Part shown: positions 1-7,904 of the stretch, piece after piece
How positions within the stretch are numbered: position 1 is the stretch's first letter
Layout: every line of letters begins with the position of its first letter
Assembly (NCBI GenBank): GCA_021820825.1
Contig: JAKADD010000010.1
Coordinates: 1 to 17,066, forward strand
Direction: 5' to 3'
Length of the DNA stretch: 17,066 nucleotides
Source of the DNA: Bacillota bacterium
GTDB taxonomy: Bacteria; Bacillota; Bacilli; Alicyclobacillales; SLC66
Translations under genes and position numbers: made by a program
Notes under the pieces: generated by a model
Seen by the model: the letters and a program-made list of their open reading frames with translations, nothing else
The model's database searches: none
Told to the model about the DNA's origin: nothing

Positions 1-699
1 TACGGCATACACCCCAATACGGGGCAGGACAAACGGATCAGCGATCAGCAGATTGGCGGTGGGAAAGCCGATCGTTCTTCCGCGGCGGTCCCCCTCCACC
101 ACGATCCCGCGCAGTCGATAGGGCCGTCCCAACATCGCAGTCGCGGGCGCCACCTCGCCCGCCGCAAGATGACTGCGGATCGCAGAACTGCTGACTGGCG
201 CGCCGGCAAAATCCACGTGCGCAATCGTGTCCACCGTAATCTGGAGCTCGCGTCCGATGCGCGCCAAATCGTCGGGACCGAACGCCCCGCGATGGCCAAA
301 GCGGAAATCATAACCCACAACCAGGTGGACCGCCCTCAGCGGCAGCAGATAACTGCCGATAAATTCCTCCGCAGTCTGGGCGCGAAAGGGTGCGTCGAAC
401 TGCGCGACAAAGACGTCCATCATTCCATAGGCGCGCGCCGTACGCGCTCTTTCGCCGAGCGGAGTGAGCAGTCGCTCATAAATCGGATCTCCTGTGAGCG
501 CAAAGCGCGGATGCGGTGTAAAAGTGAACAGACACGGTTTGGCGTCCATTTTCCCGGCAACAGAGACAGCCCGTTCTAGCACAGCCTGATGGGCAATGTG
601 CAATCCGTCAAATTTGCCAATCGCAAATACCCGTCTGTTCACGCCAGGAACCGCGTCAGGAGGCCGGAACAGCAAATGAAACGATCCGTCCATACTCAT
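1..699 (-). CDS. ribF: Bifunctional riboflavin kinase / FAD synthetase (partial, 3' end beyond left edge)
   Basis: RibF phosphorylates riboflavin to FMN and adenylylates FMN to FAD in the cytoplasm. 233 codons are open from ATG 699 to the left edge. Visible: the N-terminal FAD synthetase module with nucleotidyltransferase motif GKFDGLHIAH (28-37), TPHPR (61-65), VGYDFRFG (128-135) and VSSSAIR (169-175), then the start of the C-terminal kinase domain with GRTIGFPTANL (207-217). Most of the kinase domain lies outside the window. ATG 699 is preceded by GAGGTG with a 5-nt spacer; ATG 693 is an alternative. It starts 4 nt after the truB stop, so it is the next gene of the operon. Oddity: the usual HxGH nucleotide-binding signature reads HIAH here. 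Identity is firm from the motifs and from the common truB-ribF order. Confidence 0.95.
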   Translation of the reverse strand, partial: MSMDGSFHLLFRPPDAVPGVNRRVFAIGKFDGLHIAHQAVLERAVSVAGKMDAKPCLFTFTPHPRFALTGDPIYERLLTPLGERARTARAYGMMDVFVAQFDAPFRAQTAEEFIGSYLLPLRAVHLVVGYDFRFGHRGAFGPDDLARIGRELQITVDTIAHVDFAGAPVSSSAIRSHLAAGEVAPATAMLGRPYRLRGIVVEGDRRGRTIGFPTANLLIADPFVLPRIGVYAV

Positions 700-703
700 G
701 AGC

Positions 704-1639
704 TCACCTCGCGTCACAAAATACTTTTTTTGCCCGCAATGCCAGGCTGTTCTCTGCTGACTCACCTATTTCATACAGAGCACACAGTCGCCCCTCAGGC
801 GCATAGACACGCACGAGCCGATCCTGCGCGCCGGCGGCGGGATGCAAATCCCTGCGCAGGCAGTTCAGCCGTTGTCCGTGCTGGACTGCCGTCATCAGTT
901 CTGCGTCCAGATGCAACGCCGGAAAGTGTCTGACCGCCGCGTCTGACGGCAGAACCAGACTCCACCCATCCACCGCCGTCTCCTCTAAGGAGTGGGCGTC
1001 GGCAAGCGAAAACGGACCTGAACAGGTTCTCACAAGACTGCGCATATGGGCGGGAACCCCCACTGCCGCGCCGACGTCATGGCAAATGGTACGTATATAA
1101 GTGCCCTTGCCACATTCAATGGAAAAGCGCACAAAATAGTTTCCGGGGTATAAATGCATGTCCTTTATAGACAGCTCAAATACGGTTATGGGGCGCGGCT
1201 GCAAATCCACTGCCTGCCCTTCACGCGCCAGGTCGTACGCTCGCTTGCCGGCGACCTTCAAAGCCGAGTACGCAGGCGGGCGCTGCAGCAGAACTCCGTG
1301 AAAGCGCGCAAACGCGTTCCTGACGGCTGCCTCATCCAGCCTTGAGGGATCCGCGCTCGCAATCACTTGTCCCGTTGCGTCCTGCGTGTCTGTGGCTGTT
1401 CCGAACTCCAGCACCGCTTCATAACACTTGCGCTGATCCGACGTATACTCCGCCAGGCGCGTGGCGCTGCCGAGAAAAATTGGCAACACCCCTGTGACCT
1501 GTGGATCAAGGATACCTGAATGCCCCGCTTTTTTGACTCCCAACAATCGTTTAACCGCTGTCACAGCCTGTTGCGAAGTTGCGCCGGCTGCCTTATTTAA
1601 GATGAGAATGCCGCTGTCCGTGTGTAGCAAACGCTTCAT
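704..1639 (-). CDS. truB: tRNA pseudouridine(55) synthase TruB
   Basis: TruB isomerises U55 to pseudouridine in the T-loop of tRNAs. 311 aa, close to the usual bacterial length of about 300. Motif II, GHSGILDPQVTG (39-50), contains the catalytic Asp45. Tyr73 in the KCYEAVLEFGTATDT block, PPAYSALKVAGKRAY (121-135) and CGKGTYIRTICHDVG (176-190, with the conserved Arg183) complete the family signature. A C-terminal PUA-like part follows from about residue 240. ATG 1639 makes a 47-nt overlap with the upstream DHH gene; a GGTGG lies directly before it. TTG 1630 (codon 4) has better spacing from that GGTGG, so the exact start is uncertain. ribF follows 4 nt after the stop. Confidence 0.96.
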   Translation of the reverse strand: MKRLLHTDSGILILNKAAGATSQQAVTAVKRLLGVKKAGHSGILDPQVTGVLPIFLGSATRLAEYTSDQRKCYEAVLEFGTATDTQDATGQVIASADPSRLDEAAVRNAFARFHGVLLQRPPAYSALKVAGKRAYDLAREGQAVDLQPRPITVFELSIKDMHLYPGNYFVRFSIECGKGTYIRTICHDVGAAVGVPAHMRSLVRTCSGPFSLADAHSLEETAVDGWSLVLPSDAAVRHFPALHLDAELMTAVQHGQRLNCLRRDLHPAAGAQDRLVRVYAPEGRLCALYEIGESAENSLALRAKKVFCDAR

Positions 1640-2606
1640 CCACCGCCCGTTCTACGCGACTCACAAGATCGGCGATCGCCGCCGCGAGTGGGCCCTCATG
1701 CTCACAGCCTGCGGCGCGAACATGGCCGCCACCCCCAAAATGCATCGCGATCGAGGATACATCAACAAATTCGCGTGAGCGCAAACTCACCTTGATCGAC
1801 CCATCGGCCCGCTCCCGAAAGAGCAGCCCAACCTCGATTCCGGAAAGCGATCTCGTATAGGGAAGGAGTACATCAATATCCCCTTCAGCCGCTCCGGAGG
1901 CTGCAAGCATCGTCTGATCGACAGCGACGTACGCAATCCGTCCGCTGTCATGAACTGTCAGTGTCGCCAAACCCAAACGAACAAGTTCGGCCTGTTCCCG
2001 CGTCATCGCTTCCAGCACCCGGTCGGCGACCAGAAATGGTTCAATGTCGCGCGACAGCAGATCAGCCGCGGCAAGATGGATCTCCGGCGTCGTGTTGTTA
2101 TAACGGAAACCGCCCGTATCAAACACAATCCCCGTATACAGCGCCAGCGCGATGGATTTGCTGATCGCCGTATCCCCCGCGCGAAACAGCCGATAGAGCA
2201 CGAGACAGGTTGCGGCGGCTTCTGGCTGCACAAGATTGAGTGAACCAAACCCGTTATTGGTCTCGTGGTGGTCGATATTGATCAGCTTTGCGTCTGTCGC
2301 AAACAGCCCGCGGCTTTTGCCCATCCTGCGGGAATCCGCACAATCCAGCGCCACCACCGCAGAAAACGGCCCGGACAGGGAGTCAGTGAGCACAAAACGA
2401 TCTGCCCCCGGCAAAAAATCATACCGTGACGGTATTGGATCGTCATTGACCAACGTGCAGGAACGACCGATGCTGTCGCAGTAATGCGCGACAGCCAGCG
2501 CCGCGCCGATCGCGTCTCCGTCAGGGCTGATGTGGCAAACGATCAGAAGCGGATCGGCGGTGTCGTAAAGCGCCTCCAGTACACTCGCGTACAGGCCACT
2601 AGCCAT
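1593..2606 (-). CDS. nrnA: DHH/DHHA1 phosphoesterase, NrnA-type nano-RNase / pAp phosphatase
   Basis: 337-aa cytoplasmic DHH-family phosphoesterase. NrnA enzymes degrade 2-5 nt oligoribonucleotides and dephosphorylate 3'-phosphoadenosine 5'-phosphate (pAp) with Mn2+. Metal-ligand motifs visible: CHISPDGDAIG (24-34; His25, Asp29, Asp31), VALDCAD (85-91; Asp88), NIDHHETN (110-117; the DHH triad 112-114) and VFDTGGF (161-167; Asp163). The C-terminal DHHA1 domain carries GGGGH (291-295) for substrate binding. ATG 2606 overlaps the rbfA stop by 8 nt, with AGGAGA 8 nt upstream. About 35 residues follow the DHHA1 glycine motif and end inside truB. The choice of NrnA over other DHH members rests on length, domain order and the rbfA-DHH-truB context known from many Bacillota; substrate preference cannot be read from sequence. 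Confidence 0.88.
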   Translation of the reverse strand: MASGLYASVLEALYDTADPLLIVCHISPDGDAIGAALAVAHYCDSIGRSCTLVNDDPIPSRYDFLPGADRFVLTDSLSGPFSAVVALDCADSRRMGKSRGLFATDAKLINIDHHETNNGFGSLNLVQPEAAATCLVLYRLFRAGDTAISKSIALALYTGIVFDTGGFRYNNTTPEIHLAAADLLSRDIEPFLVADRVLEAMTREQAELVRLGLATLTVHDSGRIAYVAVDQTMLAASGAAEGDIDVLLPYTRSLSGIEVGLLFRERADGSIKVSLRSREFVDVSSIAMHFGGGGHVRAAGCEHEGPLAAAIADLVSRVERAVDEAFATHGQRHSHLK

Positions 2607-2967
2607 CCCCGCGTTCTCCTTTGTCAGCGACCGGCAAAATCTCGCTGAGCACCCGTCCGATTTTCGCGCTGTAATCCATGGATTCGTCCAGTTTAAAATG
2701 CAGTTCCGGCGTGATGCGCAACCGGATGCGTGCGCCGATCTCGCTGCGGATAAAACCCCTGGCGCGCTCCAGGGCGCTCATGCTGGTCTGCTTCTGTTCT
2801 TCGGAGCCCATGATGGACACAAAGATTTTCGCATGCGCCACATCGTTGCTGACTTCCACGCCAGTGACGGTGACAAATCCAATTCCCGGATCCTTGACAT
2901 GCTGATGAATCACATCGCTTGCCTCCCGCTGGATCTGCAGGGCAATTCGTTCATTCCGGACTTTCAC
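2599..2967 (-). CDS. rbfA: 30S ribosome-binding factor RbfA
   Basis: RbfA is a small KH-fold protein that binds the immature 30S subunit and assists 16S 5'-end maturation and cold adaptation. The 122-aa product has the family pattern: an N-terminal helix (RNERIALQIQREASDVI), VKDPGIGFVTVTGVEVSNDVAHAK followed by IFVS, and the C-terminal IRLRITPELHFKLDES. GTG 2967 is chosen because AGGTG lies 5 nt upstream and the protein then begins MKVRNERIA, like other RbfA proteins. A TTG at 2982 would add five residues but has no ribosome-binding site. The stop overlaps the DHH gene start (ATGGCTAG). ylxP, usually between infB and rbfA in Bacillus, is absent; a gap of about 90 nt with a structured element takes its place. 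Confidence 0.95.
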   Translation of the reverse strand: MKVRNERIALQIQREASDVIHQHVKDPGIGFVTVTGVEVSNDVAHAKIFVSIMGSEEQKQTSMSALERARGFIRSEIGARIRLRITPELHFKLDESMDYSAKIGRVLSEILPVADKGERGDG

Positions 2968-2980
2968 GGGTTCACCTACC

Positions 2981-3051
2981 AAAATGCGAGATTGTTGTCT
3001 GCCTCATCGTTCGCGCTTTTTCATCCCGGTTGTTAGTGGCGCACAGCGCCA
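2981..3051 (-). promoter_or_regulatory. Structured intergenic RNA element upstream of rbfA (copy B)
   Basis: In the infB-rbfA gap the minus-strand RNA has a perfect 6-bp hairpin, UGGCGC-UGU-GCGCCA (3051-3037). It is followed by the single-stranded core CUAACAACCGGGAUG and then a looser stem in which AAAA and GCG (3021-3014) face CGC and UUUU (2988-2981) with mismatches. The rbfA ribosome-binding site GGUAGGUG follows directly. There is no U run after the first hairpin, so it does not look like a terminator. The core and architecture recur upstream of rnpM (6756-6806). Function unknown; translation control or RNA processing are possibilities. Confidence 0.45.
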
Positions 3052-3056
3052 TGGAA

Positions 3057-6000
3057 CTACTCCGCCTTGACGGCCTCCATCTTGAACGCCTCAATGATGT
3101 CGCCTTCCTTGATGTCATTGAACCGCTCAAGCGTAAATCCACACTCATACCCGGAAGCGACTTCACGCGCGTCATCCTTGAAACGCTTTAACGAATCCAG
3201 TTTCCCCTCGTGCACGACCACCCCGCCGCGAATGACGCGCACATCGGCGTCGCGGACCAGTTTTCCGTCCTGCACCATGCCGCCTGCAATCGTGCCGACT
3301 TTCGATACCTTGAACAACTGCCGAACTTCCGCGCGACCCAACACGACTTCCTTAAACACGGGATCGAGCAGCCCTTTTAAAGCCGCTTCAATTTCCTCGA
3401 TCAGGTTGTAGATAACCCGGTACAGGCGGATGTCCACCTTCTCGGCCTCGGCTATTTTGAGCGCGTTTGCCTCGGGCCGCACATTGAACCCGATCACGAT
3501 GGCGTTCGATGCAGAGGCCAGCAGAATATCAGATTCGGTAATAGCCCCCACGCCATTGTGGATGACGCGGATACGCACACCGCTCACAGCGATTTTCTGC
3601 AACGCTCCGAGCACCGCTTCCGCCGAACCGTGCACATCCGCCTTCAGGATCAGGTTGAGGTCCTTGACTTCACCCTCCTGGATCTGCTTATAGAGATCAT
3701 CGAGTGTGACGCGCGACGTCGTTCCGAGTTCTTCTGCGCGGTGCCGCATGGAGCGGCGTTCTGCCACCAGGCGGCCCTGTCGTTCGTCGTCATAGACGAC
3801 AAACAGGTCGCCTGCGCTCGGCACGTCCGACAGACCCACAATCTCGATCGGCATGGACGGCTGCGCGTCCTTCACCCGTCGGCCGCGGTCGTTCACCATG
3901 GCGCGTACTTTGCCAAAGGTATGGCCTGCAACGACGACATCGCCGATGCGCAGAGTGCCATTTTGAACGAGGATGGTCGCGACTGGGCCGCGCCCTTTAT
4001 CAAGCTGCGCCTCGATAACTGTACCCCGACCACGCATCGAAAGACTGGCCTTCAGATCCGCCACCTCTGCGACGAGCAGGATCATCTCCAGCAGTTCTTC
4101 GATTCCCTGCTTCTGCAAGGCGGACAGCGGTACGAATATCGTGTCTCCACCCCATTCTTCCGCAACAAGGCCGTGTTCAGTCAGTTCCTGCTTGATGCGG
4201 TCAGGATTCGCTCCCGGTTTGTCCATTTTGTTGATGGCCACGATAATCGGAACATTGGCGGCTTTGGCGTGGTTGATCGCTTCAACGGTTTGCGGCATCA
4301 CGCCGTCGTCCGCGGCGACGACGAGAACCGTTATATCGGTGATCTGGGCGCCGCGCGCGCGCATTGTGGTGAATGCGGCGTGACCCGGCGTATCGAGAAA
4401 GGTGATTTTCTTCTGGTTGATCTCAACCTGATAGGCGCCAATGTGCTGTGTAATGCCGCCCGCTTCGGAGGCCGTCACATTGGTCTCGCGAATCGCATCG
4501 AGCAGTGTTGTCTTGCCGTGGTCGACGTGCCCCATAATCGTTACCACAGGCGGTCTGTGTTCAAGACTCGCCGCGTCGACGACTTCATGCAGCATTTCCT
4601 CGGCTTCAAGATCACGCGGAGCGTCCACGATGACCTCGGTGCCAAACTCCGTTCCCACCAGCGCCATCGCGTCGGTGTCCAGTTCCTGATTGATTGTCAC
4701 AGGCATGCCGAGAAACAGCAGTTTTTTTATCACTTCCGACGCCTCGCGACGAATATAGTGGGCAAACTCGCTGACTGTCATGGGCGCGTCGACGTGAACC
4801 TGCCGCGGACCCTCTGGCGCTTTCACGACCATTGTGCGCCCCTGTGAGCGGGAGCGCGGCGGCTGTAGTTTGCGGCTATTCTCGCGTCTGTCACCCTGAC
4901 CTGAACGGTTGTTGCCGCCCCTGTCCCCGCCGCGTCTGCGTTGCTGGCCCTGCCCGCCTGTCTGTCCACCGCGCGAAGCGTCAGAGGACGTTTCAAAGCG
5001 CGGCGCAGCGCTGGTAAAACCGTTTCCCGAATCCCCGTTGCTGCGTGCAGGACGCGTTCCTCCCTGCGGTCCGCGTCTGTTGTCGCCAGATCGCGTTGAC
5101 GCGGCGCCGCCATACGACGATGTCTGCGCCGGCCGCGCGCCACCGCTGCCCTGATAACCGCCGCTGCCCTGATAGCCGCCGCTGCGCGAACCACCAGAGC
5201 CTCCCGAGGCCGGACGGTTGCCGCCAGATTGCGAACGATTGCCTGACGGCGGACGGCTGCCCGTTGCGGACGGACGACTGCCCGCTGAAGGCGGCCGGCT
5301 CCCTGTCGACTGCGGACGGCCGCCATCGCCTGACGACTGCCCTGGCCGCCGGTCGTATCCGCCAGACGCAGGCCGTTGGCTGTTGTACCCACCCTGGCCC
5401 GTCCGGTTTGGCGTTCCCTGACGCGGCGGGTATTGTCCCGGCCGCCGATCCGCAGCGCCCGTTGCGCCTTCGTACGGCCGCGACGGGCGCTGCCCGCCTC
5501 CTCCAGCCGGCCGTTCGGAATATCCGGGTCGCCCCTGCGCACCGGACCCTTGCGGGGTCGCCCTGTCACCCTCCGGTGCTCCAGAAGTGCGTTCCCTATA
5601 GGGTGGGCGATCGCTGCGGCCACCCTGCTGCGCTATGCCGTCCGATCGATTTCCGCCTGAATAGGGCCGTCGTTGTTGCGCTGGCCCTGTGCGTGCGGGA
5701 TACGATTGCGATGGACGCGCGCCCGTAATCTGCGACGCGCCTTCATCGCTGCCAGCCGGACGCGCGTCCGGCTGCGCTGCAGGAGCCTCCGCTTCCGCGC
5801 TTCGCTCCGCCTGCGGTCTCCGTTCCTGCGCCTGTTCCGACGGCGCGCGCTCCTCTGTCTGCGTTATATTGCCATCCGTTGTATGCCCCGTAACGATTCC
5901 ATCTCCCTCATTGACGACTGCCGTTCTGGCGACAGTCCGCCGTTCCTGATTGCGCTCCTGCATAGCCGCGGTCCGAGTGGCCGCACGCGCCTTGACATCG

Positions 6001-6152
6001 GAAAAAAACCCTTCCACCGCCTGTACCATCTGTGGTTCCATGACACTCATGTGGTTATTCACCGGGATACTCAAGCGGCTCAATATTGTAATGATTTCCT
6101 TACTCGACATATTGAGTTGCTTTGCGTACTCATACACACGCAATTTGGTCAA
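3057..6152 (-). CDS. infB: Translation initiation factor IF-2, long-linker form
   Basis: IF2 is the GTPase that brings fMet-tRNA to the 30S P site and drives subunit joining. 1031 aa, far longer than B. subtilis IF2 (about 716). Domains: IF2_N (1-52), a disordered linker (about 55-450), second IF2_N (about 454-505), G domain with G1 GHVDHGKT (541-548), G2 GGITQHIG (565-572), G3 DTPGH (587-591), G4 NKMD (641-644) and SAL (677-679), then beta-barrel domains and the C-terminal fMet-tRNA-binding domain. The linker starts acidic (about 95-135), then becomes rich in G, R, P, S, Q and Y, with GGYQGSGG and GSRPPS-type repeats and RRRGGDRGG (405-413). Start is TTG 6152 with GGGGGTGA 6 nt upstream; TTGA overlaps the ylxQ stop. 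Overlapping frames in the linker are composition artefacts. An internal start at 4832 could give a short form. Confidence 0.98.
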   Translation of the reverse strand: MTKLRVYEYAKQLNMSSKEIITILSRLSIPVNNHMSVMEPQMVQAVEGFFSDVKARAATRTAAMQERNQERRTVARTAVVNEGDGIVTGHTTDGNITQTEERAPSEQAQERRPQAERSAEAEAPAAQPDARPAGSDEGASQITGARPSQSYPARTGPAQQRRPYSGGNRSDGIAQQGGRSDRPPYRERTSGAPEGDRATPQGSGAQGRPGYSERPAGGGGQRPSRPYEGATGAADRRPGQYPPRQGTPNRTGQGGYNSQRPASGGYDRRPGQSSGDGGRPQSTGSRPPSAGSRPSATGSRPPSGNRSQSGGNRPASGGSGGSRSGGYQGSGGYQGSGGARPAQTSSYGGAASTRSGDNRRGPQGGTRPARSNGDSGNGFTSAAPRFETSSDASRGGQTGGQGQQRRRGGDRGGNNRSGQGDRRENSRKLQPPRSRSQGRTMVVKAPEGPRQVHVDAPMTVSEFAHYIRREASEVIKKLLFLGMPVTINQELDTDAMALVGTEFGTEVIVDAPRDLEAEEMLHEVVDAASLEHRPPVVTIMGHVDHGKTTLLDAIRETNVTASEAGGITQHIGAYQVEINQKKITFLDTPGHAAFTTMRARGAQITDITVLVVAADDGVMPQTVEAINHAKAANVPIIVAINKMDKPGANPDRIKQELTEHGLVAEEWGGDTIFVPLSALQKQGIEELLEMILLVAEVADLKASLSMRGRGTVIEAQLDKGRGPVATILVQNGTLRIGDVVVAGHTFGKVRAMVNDRGRRVKDAQPSMPIEIVGLSDVPSAGDLFVVYDDERQGRLVAERRSMRHRAEELGTTSRVTLDDLYKQIQEGEVKDLNLILKADVHGSAEAVLGALQKIAVSGVRIRVIHNGVGAITESDILLASASNAIVIGFNVRPEANALKIAEAEKVDIRLYRVIYNLIEEIEAALKGLLDPVFKEVVLGRAEVRQLFKVSKVGTIAGGMVQDGKLVRDADVRVIRGGVVVHEGKLDSLKRFKDDAREVASGYECGFTLERFNDIKEGDIIEAFKMEAVKAE
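4830..4843 (-). promoter_or_regulatory. Possible internal translation start for a short IF2 isoform
   Basis: Codon 441 of infB is ATG (4832-4830), preceded by AGGGG (4843-4839) with a 6-nt spacer. Initiation here would give a 591-aa protein beginning [10 protein letters not shown]. It would lack the first IF2_N domain and the disordered linker but keep the second IF2_N domain, the GTPase and the C-terminal domains. Alternative IF2 forms from internal starts are known in E. coli and B. subtilis. Use of this site is inference from position and ribosome-binding-site fit. Confidence 0.35.
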
Positions 6153-6469
6153 ATATCTTCACCCCCGACACTTTCTTTCACAATCTGAGCGATTTTTGCT
6201 GCAAACCGAGCGTCCGTAACGGCGACGACCACCCGTTCATCCTTTCCCAAAGCTCTCCCCAACTGCCCCTTTGTAAGCGTGTTTACCAGCGGAATATTGT
6301 AGTAGTTGCACTTGTCGCGCAACTTCTTGACGCCGTTTGCGCCCGCGTCGCGCGCGACAATCACCAGCACAGCCTTGCGAGTCCGAATCGCGCGCATACA
6401 GGCGTCGTCTCCCGACACCAGCGCCCGCCCCCGCGCCGCAAGACCGAGCAGTCCATCGAGGCTAGCCAT
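6149..6469 (-). CDS. ylxQ: L7Ae/L30e-family RNA-binding protein YlxQ
   Basis: A 106-aa single-domain protein of the ribosomal L7Ae/L30e/Gadd45 family, whose members bind kink-turn RNA. Family features: [17 protein letters not shown] (12-28), a hydrophobic strand [11 protein letters not shown], the helix [17 protein letters not shown], then [25 protein letters not shown] 6469 is chosen because it gives a normal family N-terminus ([11 protein letters not shown]) and overlaps the rnpM stop by 8 nt (ATGGCTAG); the frame stays open to 6523 but that extension lies inside rnpM and does not resemble the family. The stop overlaps the infB start as TTGA, so YlxQ, RnpM and IF2 are probably translationally coupled. 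The cellular RNA target is not evident from the sequence. Confidence 0.92.
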   Translation of the reverse strand: MASLDGLLGLAARGRALVSGDDACMRAIRTRKAVLVIVARDAGANGVKKLRDKCNYYNIPLVNTLTKGQLGRALGKDERVVVAVTDARFAAKIAQIVKESVGGEDI

Positions 6470-6737
6470 GCTCCGCAGCCACCTCCACGAGCTTCGCCAG
6501 TTCATCGTACACTTCAGGAGCAAGTTGCGTCTTTAACCCGCGTTCCAGCGCTTTGCGCTTGCGCGCCTGATCAAAGCAGGCCCGCGAGTTGCAGATATAC
6601 GCTCCTCTGCCAGCGCGCTTGCCGGTGGGATCAATCACCACTTCACCCGTTGGCGTAAGCACAACGCGTAACATACTACGCTTGGGCTTTTGTTCTTGAC
6701 AACCCACGCACTGCCGCTCTGGAATTTTTCTGACCAT
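6462..6737 (-). CDS. rnpM: YlxR-family RNA-binding protein (RNase P modulator RnpM)
   Basis: A 91-aa basic protein of the YlxR (DUF448) family, reported in B. subtilis to bind RNase P RNA and modulate its activity. Motifs match the family: ERQCVGCQEQKPKRSMLRVV (7-26) with the Cys-x-x-Cys pair, VIDPTGKRAGRGAYICNS (34-51) and a C-terminal basic helix DQARKRKALERGL. ATG 6737 has a strong AGGAGG 7 nt upstream. It lies between nusA and ylxQ as in most Bacillota. The gap to nusA of about 80 nt carries a structured element (6756-6806) ending right at the ribosome-binding site, so rnpM translation may be controlled separately from nusA. Confidence 0.93.
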   Translation of the reverse strand: MVRKIPERQCVGCQEQKPKRSMLRVVLTPTGEVVIDPTGKRAGRGAYICNSRACFDQARKRKALERGLKTQLAPEVYDELAKLVEVAAEHG

Positions 6738-6755
6738 GGCTCATCCTCCTACCCG

Positions 6756-6806
6756 GAAAATCGCCGCAGGCGTATTTTCTTCCCGGTTGTTGGTGCTGCG
6801 CAGCCA
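6756..6806 (-). promoter_or_regulatory. Structured intergenic RNA element upstream of rnpM (copy A)
   Basis: In the nusA-rnpM gap the minus-strand RNA shows a small imperfect hairpin with UUGG/CCAA ends around GCUGCGCAGC (6806-6789). The core ACCAACAACCGGGAA follows, then a 10-bp stem with one bulged A: GAAAAU-A-CGCC, loop UGC, GGCGAUUUUC (6779-6756). The ribosome-binding site of rnpM (GGGUAGGAGG) follows at once. The bases complementary to ACAACCGGGA are identical in the copy upstream of rbfA (3024-3034), and hairpin-core-hairpin-RBS order is shared. The second stem is not followed by a U run, so a terminator is unlikely. Confidence 0.5.
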
Positions 6807-6818
6807 ATCACGCGGGCT

Positions 6819-7904
6819 TCAGTCATCCAAAAAAGCGGCGCGGCCAAGATCCGCGAACACGGATGATGTACGACCCATCTGGCTCTCGCTTTTGATATCG
6901 ATCTTCCAACCTGTCAGTTTGGCAGCCAGACGGGCATTCTGCCCCTCTTTACCGATGGCAAGCGACAATTGGTGGTCAGGCACCACCACACGCGCCATTT
7001 TCTCGCCCTCAAACACCTCCACATCGACTACCTTTGCAGGTGACAAAGCGCTTGCCACGTAGATGGCAGGATCATTGCTCCATTCAATAATATCGATTTT
7101 TTCACCCTGCAGTTCGCCAACGATAGACTGGATCCGCATGCCCTTGGGCCCCACGCAGGCGCCGATTGGGTCCACATCGTTATTGCGGGAAAATACGGCC
7201 ACTTTTGAACGCGCCCCCGCTTCGCGCGCCACGGCCTTGATTTCGACAACACCTTCATAAATCTCGGGCACCTCCAGTTCAAGCAGGCGGCGCAACAGCC
7301 CAGGATGAATACGCGACAGGAGAATCTGCGGTCCCTTCGTCGTCTTTTCCACCCGCAATATGAAGGCGCGGATCCGGTCGCCAAGCTGCAGACGCTCGCC
7401 CGGAATCTGTTCCGACAGCGCCATCAGGCCCTCGGTCCGTTCCAGATCCACGTAAGAGTAGCGTCCGTCCTGGCGGGCGATCACACCCGACACAATGTCC
7501 TCTTCCAGATCCGCGTAAGCCGTGTAAATGATGCCCCGTTCCGCCTCGCGGATGCGCTGCGTCACGACCTGCTTGGCTGTCTGTGCTGCGATGCGGCCAA
7601 ATTCGCGCGGGGTCACTTCAAGTTCCACAATATCGCCCAGGCGATAGTTTGGATTCATCTCCATGGCGGCGTCAAGCGATATCTCCAGACGCGGGTCTTG
7701 TGAACTTTCAACCACGGTTTTACGGGCAAATACGAGAATGTTTCCCGACAGTCTGTCAATTTCAACGCGAACATTCTGCGCGGAACTGAAATTTCGCTTG
7801 TACGCTGAGATAAGCGCTGCCTCGATCGCCTCAATCAGAACTGCGCTGCTGATGCCGCGTTCCCGTTCCAGTTGGTCGAGCGCTTCGATAAAGTCGGCAT
7901 TCAT
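6819..7904 (-). CDS. nusA: Transcription termination/antitermination factor NusA
   Basis: NusA binds RNA polymerase and nascent RNA, promoting pausing, intrinsic termination and Nus-complex formation. 361 aa, the short Bacillota form without the C-terminal acidic repeats of proteobacterial NusA. Domains: NusA_N (1-125, starting MNADFIEALDQLERERGIS), S1 (about 133-200, DLEEDIVSGVIARQDGRYSYVDL), KH1 (about 205-280, loop GPKG 252-255) and KH2 (about 283-345, loop GKEG 318-321, followed by QNARLAAKLTGWKIDI). ATG 7904 gives the standard N-terminus; AAAGGGGG lies about 11 nt upstream, a rather long spacing. It sits 47 nt after rimP. B. subtilis NusA autoregulates this operon through a terminator in the rimP leader, and a matching layout is present at 8473-8495. 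Confidence 0.97.
   Translation of the reverse strand: MNADFIEALDQLERERGISSAVLIEAIEAALISAYKRNFSSAQNVRVEIDRLSGNILVFARKTVVESSQDPRLEISLDAAMEMNPNYRLGDIVELEVTPREFGRIAAQTAKQVVTQRIREAERGIIYTAYADLEEDIVSGVIARQDGRYSYVDLERTEGLMALSEQIPGERLQLGDRIRAFILRVEKTTKGPQILLSRIHPGLLRRLLELEVPEIYEGVVEIKAVAREAGARSKVAVFSRNNDVDPIGACVGPKGMRIQSIVGELQGEKIDIIEWSNDPAIYVASALSPAKVVDVEVFEGEKMARVVVPDHQLSLAIGKEGQNARLAAKLTGWKIDIKSESQMGRTSSVFADLGRAAFLDD

Noticed and set aside
3558..4847. Plus-strand open frame of 429 aa opposite the IF2 GTPase domain
   Set aside because: It is antisense to the most conserved part of infB; the His/Arg/Asp-rich translation has no recognisable domain, and no ribosome-binding site supports it.
4823..5728. 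Long open frames on both strands (266 aa minus, 227 aa plus) across the infB linker region
   Set aside because: They overlap the in-frame IF2 linker, are Arg/Ala-rich composition artefacts of GC-rich repeats, and resemble no protein family.
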